A stretch of DNA of 64,000 nucleotides from Cenococcum geophilum 1.58. Taxonomy: Eukaryota > Ascomycota > Dothideomycetes > Gloniales > Gloniaceae. The DNA lies in NCBI GenBank assembly GCA_001692895.1, contig KV748221.1:475056-539055 (forward strand), written 5' to 3'. The position numbers were made by a program, and so were the translations under genes. This document shows, piece by piece, positions 25,731 through 35,392 of the stretch (the stretch's first letter is position 1; every line of letters starts with the position of its first letter). The notes beneath the pieces were generated by a model, which saw nothing but the letters and a program-made list of their open reading frames with translations, made no database searches and was not told the origin of the DNA.

Positions 25731-25926
25731 TGTTGGTTATATAAGGTAATATCACGTAGCTACGGTTCGTAGATAGTATAATAATTATTCTATATATCTT
25801 CTATAAGGGAGGGCGAGGAGCTTAAGGCTCCTCGCCACGCTAGTGCCGCGGCGATACGTGACGGTAACTTGCCATATGTGACGGCAATATGCCTTATATG
25901 GTGACCACTTGCCTTTATTCCCAACA
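25731..25926 (-). repeat. LTR of copia E3 (5' end of the element)
   Basis: The best-preserved LTR in the window: TGTTGG...CCAACA termini and the GGAGCTTAAGGCTCC palindrome near 25820. It differs from the partner LTR at 10981-11196 by a short repeat number and by several RIP-type transitions. Confidence 0.85.
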
Positions 25927-26028
25927 CTTATATTATAATAGTAATAGTAAGTAAAGAGGATTAATATTTATTACGCTAGTCGAGTGGTATATATATATAG
26001 ATAGCAACTATAAAAGAAGAGTTACTAG
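25927..26028 (+). other. Remainder of the E2 3' untranslated region
   Basis: It starts with the second CTTAT and matches 2213-2316 of E1. Together with 10811-10980 it makes one continuous 3' untranslated region. Confidence 0.7.
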
Positions 26029-26156
26029 TATTGGGAATATAGGCAAGTTGCCTTTACGCGAGGCAAGTTGCCGTTATATAAGGTAAGTTGCTGTTACGTG
26101 TTGCCGCGGTATAAGCGTGGTAAGGAGCCTTAAGCTCCTTGCCCTTCCTTAAGAAA

Positions 26157-26185
26157 GAAGATATAGAATAATAATTATTATACTA
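26157..26185 (+). repeat. 29-bp direct repeat, left of the 163-bp insert
   Basis: GAAGATATAGAATAATAATT plus ATTATACTA, repeated at 26350-26378. In the other LTR copies this stretch is present once, so it was duplicated with the insertion. Confidence 0.8.
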
Positions 26186-26186
26186 C

Positions 26187-26349
26187 TGTCAAGGTACGAT
26201 GTACGAGGTGACTGTATATCATTGACAAACGATGTCGTGTGAGGATCTATGTAGGAGGTGAGGTGGTATATATACACGTCGCTCAGGGGTCAGGTCCGTG
26301 CTCATGCATACGCGTAGCCATAACAACGCGTCAGGTCAGTGCCGTGACA
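26187..26349. mobile_element. 163-bp TGTCA...TGACA insert, not RIPed
   Basis: The insert has TGTCA/TGACA inverted ends, keeps many CpA and TpG dinucleotides in a RIPed surrounding, has no coding capacity and is flanked by a 29-bp direct repeat. It could be a solo LTR or a small terminal-inverted-repeat element, but the flanking duplication is far longer than either class normally makes. Confidence 0.55.
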
Positions 26350-26378
26350 GAAGATATAGAATAATAATTATTATACTA
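26350..26378 (+). repeat. 29-bp direct repeat, right of the 163-bp insert
   Basis: Identical to 26157-26185. Confidence 0.8.
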
Positions 26379-26421
26379 TCTACGAACCGTAGCTACGTAA
26401 TATTACCTTATAAGACCAATA

Positions 26422-27943
26422 TTATAAGATAGGGGTTTAATTAGAGCTAGCGCCGGATTTTATATTACTCTAGGCTACGGTTATAATATTTAACTTATTA
26501 AAATATTCTTATTTACTACTTTATAGCTTATATAAAGCAACGCCATATAATAGAATTTCTATTTTTCCTCTATTATATAAGTAATAAACTATAAGTTTTG
26601 TATTTAAAAGTTTTATAATATCTATATGCTAAAGCGTGGTAATAGAATTAAGAACGATTGCCTTATACTATATTACTAGTTTCTCCTTAAGAAGCTCTTA
26701 TCCGTACTATAACCTTTTTATAAAGTAACTATATACGGCTAAGGCTATAAGCACACGCTCTACCGCTAGTTTACTATAATAGATTAGCTTCTTAATTGCA
26801 TATAGAACGCCTAAATTAATTTTAAAGAATACCGTAAATAGTACGGTAATTATAAGGAATATACCTACCTTAAAGCAGCCACCTGTATATCTTAGGGGAA
26901 GTGTAAAAAGTACTATAATATAGTAGATAACAGCGCTGCTTATTATATAGCTTAGGTGCTTTTACTAAATAAGAAGTAGTAGTGGTTTTATTAGTAATTT
27001 AATTAAGATAAGAATAAAAAGTATTAGCTTACTAGCAATCCTAAGAATTTAATTAATTACGGCGTATAAGGCCTTATAGAGGAGCTCTAGCTAAAGGAGT
27101 ATAAGGATAAGTATAATACTCCTATAACTGCTACACTACCTACCCCAATTAGCCTTGTATAAGGTAAGACTTTTAATAGCCTAAAAAATTATAAGTAGAC
27201 TAAATTTGTGCCTTATAGTAAATCGGACGCCTATTAAGCTTATATTAAAAGCAACCTAAAGGAAGTTACTAATTCTCTAGCCTATTGGAATAGCCTCTAC
27301 CTCTTATAATCAGATCTTGCTAGATTCGCCCTTAATATATTAGCTATACTATTAATAAGCGCCGAATGCGAACGCGTATTTAGTTTCATAAAGCATCTAA
27401 TTACTAACTCTCGTAATTGCCTTAAAGCCGACATTATTGAAGCGAATAAGTGCCTTAAGTTGTGGTTTGGGCGTCTGGAGCCCGGAGCCTTTAATAAAGG
27501 TAACGATTCTAATATTAATGAGTAGGAGGGAGAGGAGGGAGAGGAGGGAGAGGAGGTAGTTAAGGAAGCATATAAGGGAGTAGATAAGAGCTTAGATAAA
27601 GATAATAATTAAGGCGACGCTAAGGTAAAATATACACTAATTAAGAATTAATTAAGGCTTAATACCATACCAAGGCTCGCGATAGTACGTACAATAATTA
27701 ATACTACTGGTATTTTTTACTGACTTTGCGGAGGCTCTATAGGCTCTCTATTTTCTTAATAACGTCATAGCTTCCTTTTAGCTTTCTTACCTTTCTGTAC
27801 ACTAGATCACCCCTAAATCTATATCTTATATTTGGTTCTAATTGGTTAAACCGGTTATATAACCGGTTTAAAGCTTTAATTTGAAATCTGGATTGGTTTT
27901 TGCCTTATTTTTGTATCCAATCCAAACCAGTTGCATCGCTGAG
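26422..27943 (+). mobile_element. hAT-family DNA transposon remnant
   Basis: The plus strand encodes a RIP-broken hAT transposase. The C-terminal dimerisation region is clear at about 27330-27470: ALNILAILLISAECERVFSF, then ITNSRNCLKADII and CLKLWFG. Upstream, WSLLKKLL and FKEYRK..GNYKEYTYLKAA-like segments (about 26690-26900) fit the central region. An acidic GEEGEEGEE run (27535-27560) follows the domain. The right end at about 27943 reads CCAGTTGCATCGCTG, i.e. a hAT-like CAGCGATGCAACTGG terminus on the other strand; the left terminus was not found, so the element may be truncated there. Confidence 0.7.
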
Positions 27944-29069
27944 GTAGACCGAGCGCCTTATACTAGGATTAGGGATTACTCGAATCTAGTGGCTTTAATA
28001 AAAAAAATATAAACTAAGAAAATAACTAGAATAGCGAGAAGGTATAAGGGACGTAGGAGACTCGGTAGGGAGTCTATGAAGTTATCCGTCTTAATCCGGA
28101 CTGGATCCGACTAATAGAGCTCTTTGTACCTCTGGATACGCGTAAAAGAGGCGTAGAAGGACGCGTTCGCGTTGTTTTTGGTTATGCATAGTTCGTGCAT
28201 TCGCTGTTTCCCCCTAAGTTACCCCTAAACCATACCTAAAAAGGCTTAAAACTAGGCTATGCAGCCCTATCCGCCGTCTGTAGACGTTTGTAATCGGGCC
28301 TTATCAATCTGGCCAATCTGGCCGTCTAAACCTTAACGATCTAGACGTCGGGCAACTAACCACGCTGCTATAGCTTTTTAGGTTTAATACGATACCGTAC
28401 TTTAATTTTAAATGGCTAACAATATAATCCGTGCCGTTAATTATAAGTAATATAGCTGGTTTTTAAGCTAGATAGTAGATCTTATATAGCTACAGTTTTC
28501 TTTACTTTCTGTATTGCGTCAGTGGGGTCGGTGTAGAAATCGACCATTATCGATTTGACGTGGTAGAGTGTGTCATTGGATTCAGGCATGGCCTAGAAGT
28601 TTAATCAGCGCAGACTTCTAAGCTTGAGAGGTACATCTACATTTGGTGATTCCCAGTCAATTTCCTAGCTTACTGTATCTTAAATCAAGAACGGAGCTAA
28701 GTCATATAATAGTAAGCTAAGGGAACTCTCATGTTCTTTAGATGCATGCAAAATGATGAACTTGTGATGCTTCCGTTGCGTAATATTTTGCGATATTAAT
28801 ATTGGTTCCGAAATAGATCATACCACCATGATATGATACAAACATTACAAGCTTCGCAAGCTAGGTGTTGGTATTTCTAGAATGAGAGATGCCATAGTAG
28901 ACAGAATTAAGTAGTTTTGCTACCGGTTTCTAGAAATTAAGCTGACAGGATGATACCAAAGTTGTTTCTGCAAATTGGTCTACGCCTGAACGGTACAGTT
29001 CTTTGTGTAATTCCGGGAGTAAGTAAATTATTTTCTTCCTGTTGCTACATCTGCTAAAGGAGGCCCTCT
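27944..29069. other. Boundary between transposon block and gene island
   Basis: Base composition changes from TA-rich to balanced between about 28.0 and 28.6 kb. Only one short reading frame (28482-28589, minus) was noted. 28600-29069, downstream of the NmrA-like gene, holds nothing recognisable. Confidence 0.5.
28482..28589 (-). pseudogene. Possible truncated gene fragment
   Basis: ATG at 28589 opens 35 codons (MPESNDTLYHVKSIMVDFYT and a Lys-rich end) and stops with TAA exactly where the sequence turns RIP-like. Codon use looks like coding DNA, but no family is recognised and no splice site is evident. It may be the 5' exon of a gene whose rest was lost to transposon insertion, or chance. 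Confidence 0.25.
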
Positions 29070-30144
29070 TTAGTGTCCCCTATAATTCTTCGCGACATTG
29101 ACCCTCTCTCCCGTATATCCTACCTTTTCCATCCAATCACCCACACTCTTGACTCTTTCCGGCAAAATCTGGTTGAGTAACTCATAATCGGTTTTGATCA
29201 GCCCTTTGTTCCCAGCAGAATGCTGATAAAGCCTCCACCAGTTGCTAAAGCTCTTTTCGATCGTTAACAGAGTCGGGTCATCAGGACCTTCGTATTCAGA
29301 GCCCAATCTGTAGCCGGGTGGGCCTACTGGATGCTTCAGATGCCATTCATCAAGCGGCAGTGAGTAGTAGCGCGCAGGCTTGCCTGTAAAGGAGGTGAAG
29401 GCTGAGGCTAGTTCATTACCGGTGACGTGCGCGGTAGAGACTTTCAGGTTCAAGCCTGCAGAATCGGAAGGGTTGTTCAGAATCCAGCACACGTAGAGCC
29501 CAATGTCGTCAAGGTGGATGAATGGCACAGCACCGTCGTCCAGCGGGAGCTCAAAGACCACGGTGCCATCTTCTGCCTTGACGGGTCGCAATAACTCGGA
29601 CAGCATCTCGATGTAGGGGCCGGTAGTAATGACGGACCACTTCATGGGAGTTTGTGGTTGTGCAGACATCCATTCGGTTACTCTGGATTTCCCTTCATAA
29701 TGAGCGACGCGGAAGTCCTCGTTGTATCCAGACAATTTTAGAGCGGGTTCTAACGCCGACCAGACGTAGTGCTGGACTCCGCTCTCGATGGCGATCTCGA
29801 ATATGCGGGTACCCCAGTACATCTCAGCTCGTATACCAAGGGCGAAGCTGTTGATATTGACAAATGCCATGTCTACATCTTTGAATGCGGCTCGGAGATC
29901 TGATTCGTTTTGGCTGTCACCGATGGCTATGCTGACATTCGGTAATTCAAGGAGCTCCTTTGCGGTCGGGGATTCCGCATTCCTGGTTAAGACGCGAATG
30001 GAGTATTTACCGTCATTTGAGAGAGCTAGTACAATTATTAGCTTTCGTAGCTTCTCATAGATTATGTATAAAGGACTGACCTTTCACAATTGGGACGCCT
30101 TGAGCTCCTGCGCCGCCGATGACGAGAACGGTTATTAGAGNCAT
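29070..30144 (-). CDS. NmrA-like NAD(P)-binding protein
   Basis: Two exons, 30144-30081 and 30025-29070, with a 55-nt intron (GTCAGT...TAG, branch GCTAAT) give 339 residues. The N-terminus has a Rossmann glycine motif (VLVIGGAGAQGVPIV, residues about 6-20), absent if translation starts at the second-exon ATG (29870), which is why I chose 30144. The body contains YVWSALEP at the place where NmrA relatives have YxxS/SSxx strands, and GPYIEML, PFIHLDDIGLYV and LSTAHVT-like segments typical of the NmrA/atypical SDR family. These proteins act as redox-sensing regulators or reductases in the cytosol or nucleus; which one applies here cannot be told. The second codon contains an N (30141). The gene is divergent from the DUF427 gene. 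Confidence 0.85.
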
Positions 30145-30897
30145 GTTGAATCTTTGATAATGGAAAAGAAATTATGGAAAATATAGTGTTGATCGCAGAT
30201 TCCCATTTTTATACAAGAATCCCCGGTCAAGTTGTTGTTCGCAGTGGCTGGTCTCTTAGCCCAGCTCCGAAAGTATTTGGCAGCCACTGTTTACTGATCC
30301 CTCGGATACGTTTTCACGGCATCTCAAATTATTAGGCCGTCTACGCAAATATGGTCTTTCTTGGGCATTCTGACAGGACCTACTAAACAACAATATCATA
30401 TTTCGGCAACTAAAAAGATGCCGTTCCCTACAGTTCATCTCTGTTAGCCCAAAGGATTGATGCCGTATCAGTAATTATGTAATGTTTCATCACCTAAACC
30501 CCGAGGTTGTTAATACCCATGAAGGGCTTCTTCCTTTAGATTAGAATAGGATGGTAATGCAATTGATGGAAATATAGGACGAATTACCTCTGAGAAGCGG
30601 TTGAAGTCGGGAGGCTTAATAAACGCCCCCACCTCAGCTTATCGATAACCCTGGCGGAATTAGCTCCAATATTGCGGGGTACCGGGGAGCACGCAAGCTT
30701 CGATGGAGCTTCAGAGTATGTCAGCATCACTAAATGCGGCTATCGGATTCCCTTCGTCCTTCGCGCCTTAATTCACATGGCCTAAGCACTTTATGCGGAG
30801 CTCATTCCTTTCACTAACTCATCACCGAGCCCATCAACCTCGAGTCACTGCATTCAATTCCATCTACAGGACCTTAAACATAACAGCAATAGTAGGC
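30145..30897. other. Divergent intergenic region
   Basis: 753 bp between the starts of the NmrA-like gene (leftward) and the DUF427 gene (rightward); it should hold both promoters. No strong TATA box or other element was recognised. Short open frames here lack coding features. Confidence 0.5.
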
Positions 30898-31436
30898 ATG
30901 CCTCACGCAACCGCAAAAGTCGACGGGGTTACGATCGCCGACACAGACAACTACGAGGTTGTCGAAGGAAATATCTACGTGAGTCACCGTTCCGGAATTC
31001 CCAGCGTGCTTCCTAGCCTTTGTCCATTCGATATGACGTCGAATGTGCTAACGCCATCTCTCAAAGTTCCCGCCCTCGTAAGCCTCCCTCTCCATTTACC
31101 ATTCTAGCCCAAGTCTAGAAGCTATGTGATACTAGCTGAAGCTGACGCAGCTCGATCACTGAATCCTACTTCAAACCGACCTCGACCACCAGCGCTTGTC
31201 CGTGGAAGGGCACTGCTTCATACTATACTATCTCGGTTGATGGAAAGGAGTTGAAGGACGCGGCGTGGTATTACCCAGCTCCGAAGGATAAGGCGAAGAA
31301 CATTGAGGGCTACGTTGCTTTTTGTAAGTACCGCAATTCGTGCGCCGAGATGAATGCGAAAAGATGGAACACTGGTCTTCGAATGGAATCTGATAGGATC
31401 ATAGACAAAAATAAGGTAGAAATCACGTCTGAATAA
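30898..31436 (+). CDS. DUF427-domain protein
   Basis: Four exons, 30898-30978, 31067-31077, 31151-31323 and 31405-31436, give 98 residues, the usual length of single-domain DUF427 proteins. Motifs in order: MPHATAKVDGVTIAD, DNYEVVEGNIY (exon 1), FPPSSI across exons 2 and 3, SYFKPT, CPWKGTASYY, VDGKELKDAAWYYP, KNIEGYVAFYKNKVEI. Donors are GTGAGT, GTAAGC and GTAAGT. The second exon is only 11 nt; without it the FPPSS motif and the frame are lost. The family is widespread in bacteria and fungi; its biochemical role is not established, so no function is claimed. It ends 316 bp from the convergent ENP1 gene. Confidence 0.88.
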
Positions 31437-31752
31437 GTAAAATGGAAGCCGGGATTGATCAATGGTGTGCGGTGGGAGACCGGACAAGATGAGCGAGTAA
31501 AGGGTTCTGTACTGTCTTTCCGAATTGAAAATAAGGAAAGAACCTTGTTTATGATTCAATTCTCTCCTGATGAACAAAAGCACGTCTTTAACTCTCCCAT
31601 AACTGATTCGAGGTGCTCTTGTTCTCGATGTGCACAGAATGCAGAACTCACCCTGAAACGCCGTAGACCGACCCTCATACAGCCTTCTAAGACCGTCAAC
31701 CCATGNCATGTCACATCACATTTCCCATAGCGTTCTTTTCATAAACGTCTCA
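31437..31752. other. Convergent 3' intergenic region
   Basis: Holds the 3' untranslated regions of the DUF427 gene (+) and ENP1 (-). Open frames on both strands here are not supported by any motif. One N at 31706. Confidence 0.5.
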
Positions 31753-33395
31753 TCAAGTATCCACAGCCATCATAGTATCATCTCCGCCTAGCGCAGCTTC
31801 TAGCTCCACCGCTACTCCTCTACCCCTACCCTCAAGCAGTTCTCTCCTAACTTCTGGGCCAATTGCCTTATGTCCCCTAAGCAATAATAAATCCAACAGC
31901 GCCTCTCGCTGATCCTCGGTGATGTCATTTCTGTACCTTTGGGCGAAGGCCAAGAGACATTGATGCCATATCACGGGCAGTTTTCCCGCTCCCGCTATCC
32001 CTCCTGCTCCAGATTCAGAGTCAACTCCCATCGCGTCGACGGCAGAGTTATTCCTAGGAATTGGCGCGTTGACTGCGCGGAAACGTAGGAAATGGAAAAC
32101 GAGCGCATCAATGACTTTATACGGCAACGCATACTTCTTCTCCAGCAACACCCGGATGAAAATGTTGACCGGACCGGCAGCCTCGGGATCTGAGCTCATC
32201 TGCTCAGCGGCCATTTCGCAGAGTCTGTGCAGCGCTGCTGCGGAGTGTAGGACGGGAACCGAGACGCGCGCAACGACAGAGGCCACGATGTGGGCTTCCC
32301 GCTGCGTGCATGTTCCGGAGCCGAGCATGGGGAAAACGATGCCTTTGAAGAAAGCTGAAGGTTTGTAGAGCGCTTTCTTCAGCGCAGCGTAGAGGTGAAC
32401 ATTTAGTTTGTGGGTATCGCGTATGTCGTCTTGTACTGCGGGGAGTAGGATAGATGTGAGGAATTGCTGGGCTGTAGCCGGGGTGGAGGATATGAAGAGA
32501 CGCGTTGCGGCATAGACGGCGTTCGGAGTCCAGGAATCAGGGCGAGTGAGAGCGAGTAGGGTTTCCCAGGCGGGTATAGTAGGGAGAATTTTAAAGGGTT
32601 TCGGGAGTTTGCCGGATTTGTGGCGAGAGAGGATGAGGCCGATTCTAGGAAGGATTAGTACGTATGGGGATTTTAACACGATCAATTTGTGAATGGATCG
32701 GGTAGAGGGAGTAGCCTAGGAAGATGTACTTTGAGTATACTTCCACCACTTTTGCGGGAATCTCAACGGCGTCATCGGGTGCGCCTGAGCCGTGTATCTG
32801 TGGCTGTGCCGTCTGCCCTGCCGCCTCGTGCGCCGCTATCTTTTGTAGTATGAGGTCGGCAAGATTTGTACCAGGCCCAGAGGTTTCCGCCTCTTCTCCG
32901 GGCCATACTATTGGGTTGTTGTTTGTCGGTACGAAGCGATTGAACGTATCAAGGTCGCTGGGATCGATTTCCTGTAAAGAACGTATAAGTCAGCTGTTCG
33001 GAATATGCAGATATAGATAGACTAACTACCTCCTCGACTATCTCCTCTTCATCCCCCCAAGCCTCATCATCATCGTACTCTCCCAACTCGTCCTCTTCAA
33101 CCTCATCCTCTCCGAACCTCGAATCGAACGCGAAAGCGGGGTTCACTAGTGGTCTTTGTGCGTTTCGTCGAGCATTTGCCTCCTCCTGATCTTCATCCGC
33201 TAGTTCCTGTCCAATTTTTAAAATATTTCGAGACGCCTTCGAGTCGATGAAGTGCTCCTCGTCTCTATCTTCCTTGGACAGCTTCTTCCTCTTTGCCGAT
33301 TTCTGCTTGAATGGGTGTGACGGTACGTATTCTTCGGTGAGAGGGTTATGTCGTCGCGCTTGGCGGGCGTCGGGAGATGTTGGTGTCTTCGGCAT
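31753..33395 (-). CDS. ENP1: Bystin-family ribosome biogenesis factor Enp1
   Basis: Three exons, 33395-33030, 32971-32730 and 32644-31753, give 499 residues. Introns are 58 nt (GTAGTT...CAG) and 85 nt (GTACAT...TAG, branch TACTAAT); the weak second donor is fixed by the frame, joining EVYSK to IGLILSRHKSGKLPKPFKIL. The N-terminal third is charged and acidic (DSRFGEDEVEEDELGEYDDD), as in other Enp1 proteins, followed by the bystin domain with RPDSWTPNAVYAATRLFISS, KALYKPSAFFKGIVFPML and ALPYKVIDALVFHFLRF. Enp1 binds pre-40S particles in nucleolus and cytoplasm and is needed for 18S rRNA maturation. An in-frame upstream extension to 33506 exists, but MPKTPTSP at 33395 matches the family start. 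Divergent from BRE2. Confidence 0.95.
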
Positions 33396-33566
33396 TATGG
33401 GTAATTTCGTATATTTCTCGATAAAGAGGGGCCGTTGGTGGTGCGAAAGAGGGACATCAAAAGTTGTGGGCGGAAGCTTTTCGCGAACGGCAGAATTCTG
33501 CTTCACCGCTCGTACCCAAAGCTTTAATCAACAATCCAGCCACCGTAGTGAGAAACAGCAGCAATT
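33396..33566. promoter_or_regulatory. Shared ENP1-BRE2 divergent promoter
   Basis: Only 171 bp separate the two start codons, so core promoters and 5' untranslated regions of both genes must lie here or overlap the neighbouring coding sequence. No TATA box is seen on either strand. Confidence 0.6.
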
Positions 33567-35392
33567 ATGGCCGAATTACAACCCCACTCACGGAGTAACA
33601 CCCCTAGCTTAGCTCCGCCCCTTCGTCGCCCCCTAGAAGAAGACCATGCGCCTGCGGTCTCCTCCCCACTCAATCCCAATCCTGACCCAGCAGTGCGATC
33701 ACGTCCCGCTCGGGCCCCACCACGCGAGCAACGGGAAAAGAGAGATACTCTGAAAAAGCGCGAAGCTTCAGCAAATACTAGAGGCAATACTCCAAATCCC
33801 AAGGGCAAACAAGAACGGCCCTCGGCGCCGTCGCCTATGCGATTTAGCATTCCAGAACCAAAACTCCCCGATTATGAAGCACCCAAGGATGGCATCTTCG
33901 CCTCCCACGAGCCGAATCCAATCTTCACCCCAGACGGGGAAGTAGAGCTCAAGAAGCCTGTTGATCAGTTCGTCCCCGAATGTTCTTTATTACCACAGCC
34001 AAGCTAACGTCCCGACTCAGTGCCTGGAACAAAAAGGGCTACCGCTACACCCACTGCGTCGCTGACCCACACTTCCGTCACAAACAATTCTATCGCCAAT
34101 CTGACTCTCGCCCCTTCGGTCCTCGCATGAGCCATGAAGACTGCGACAAATGGTTTCACTTCGACGACAGCGCTTCAATAATCACCAACGAGAAAGGCTG
34201 GCGCATGGGCCGCGGCAATGTCGTTGCACGCGAGGGTAGACTCTACTATGAAGTTAAGATCTTGCGGGGTATCCCCAAAGATGGACCTGCAATGCCTACG
34301 TTTACAGAAACTGGGCAGCGGAGCGCGCAACCACACGTTCGCATGGGCTGGGCAAGGAGAGAGGCGCCGCTAGATGCGCCGGTTGGATTTGATGGGTACA
34401 GCTATGCAATCACAGATTTAAGATTTGAGACGATGCATCGCTCGCGGGCATCTAAGATCTACAAGCCACTTCCCAAGGGCGCGAAGAGCAAGCATGCGAA
34501 AAGTCGGCCCCCCCACGGGAAGCCGTCCCCTGTGGAGTATATCACAGACATGGATGTCCGCGAAGGGGATGTCATAGGGCTAGAGATCCAGCTCCCGTCC
34601 ATATCTCTGCATCGCAAAGTTGTCGAGGGGATATATAACCCGGCCGTAGACATCGGCGACGGCTTTGACTCGGCCCCTTCCTCAGGGTCAAAAGATCCGC
34701 TCAATATGGAAAAACCAATTGACATTATTCGGGACCGAATACCAGTTCCATACAAAGGAAATTTCTATTTTGAACAACTCGAGTATGTAGCGACCAAACC
34801 CATGGAATCGTACTCAGACCGAGGTCCTACCCCCAAAATCACCCCATCCCCAAATCACGAAGATGCTTCACTTCGCTCGCTTCCCCACTCCTCGATAAAG
34901 GTCTACAAGAACGGGAAAGAAATCGGTATAGCGTTTGAGAACCTTTTAGCCTTCCTTCCACCTGCCAGCGCGCCGTCTGCGCAGGCCGGAGCTAGGGTAG
35001 GCTTCGATGACAGTCAGGTGGGATACTTTCCTGCCGTTGCGGCATTTTGTGGCGGAGTTGCGCAAGTGAACTTCGGGCCTGACTTCTGGTGTCCGCCCGA
35101 GGATGCATCAAATCCTTCAAATGACGTCGAGATGGTTGGGAATGATGCCACGGCGACAGTGCCTGAGGGCAGGAAATTGCGGGCAATAGGGGAAAGATAC
35201 AAAGAACAGATTGCTGAGGACGTAGTGTGGGATATCATTGATGAGGTGGATTTCTTTATGCAGGACGGAGGATGGGAGTATAAAGGGGAGATGGAAAACG
35301 GGATTGGGGCTGGTAAAGCGACCCCTACGGCAAGGGGCATGGGCGGAGGGCTGGATGACGGAGTAGGTGTGGAAGTTGGGAGGCGGTACTGA
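33567..35392 (+). CDS. BRE2: Bre2/Ash2-type SPRY protein of the COMPASS complex
   Basis: Two exons, 33567-33967 and 34021-35392, give 590 residues. The 53-nt intron uses the unusual donor GTTCGT with branch GCTAAC and CAG acceptor; it restores KKPVDHAWNKKGYRYTHC, as in fungal relatives. The N-terminal about 115 residues are low-complexity (Pro, Arg, Ser). The SPRY region (about 185-470) contains FDDSASIITNEKGWRMGRGN, EGRLYYEVKILRG, HVRMGWARREAPLDAPVGFD and YSYAITDLRFETMHRSR, then GDVIGLEIQLP, and later IKVYKNGKEIGIAFENLLAF. Bre2 supports Set1 in trimethylating histone H3 Lys4. The C-terminal tail is Gly-rich. Single-copy housekeeping gene. Confidence 0.93.

Larger units (their letters stand above)
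10981..25926 (-). mobile_element. Ty1/copia retrotransposon E3, inverted inside E2
   Basis: E3 begins TGTTGGTTAT and ends ATTCCCAACA and is flanked by CTTAT. Read on the minus strand, the 5' LTR is 25731-25926, the gag-pol interior is 20290-19938 then 13971-11480, and the 3' LTR is 11196-10981. It belongs to the same family as E1/E2. It was hit by LINE copy 2 and by the unidentified segment at 20290-25730, which sits at the LTR/interior junction. Its protein is closed by RIP-type stops. Confidence 0.8.
2317..26421 (+). mobile_element. Ty1/copia retrotransposon E2, host of the nested insertions
   Basis: The 5' LTR is 2317-2522, the interior 2523-4863 plus 10457-10980, the remainder of the 3' untranslated region 25927-26028, and the 3' LTR 26029-26421. 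Interrupting pieces are a LINE (4864-10456) and copia E3 (10981-25926). After their removal the element is about 3.4 kb, shorter than a usual copia element (about 5 kb), so internal deletions are likely; one of about 115 bp is visible just before the 3' untranslated region compared with E1. All frames are closed by RIP-type stops. The layered target duplications listed separately support this reconstruction. Confidence 0.75.
26029..26421 (+). repeat. 3' LTR of copia E2, with a 163-bp insert
   Basis: Begins TATTGGG (TGTTGGG before RIP) and ends ACCAATA (CCAACA before RIP). Without the insert and its duplicated flank it is about 200 bp, as in the other LTRs. Confidence 0.7.

Noticed and set aside
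32949..33506. Longer N-terminus for ENP1 from 33506
   Set aside because: The extension would cover almost the whole divergent promoter, and family members start at the MPK-type N-terminus found at 33395.
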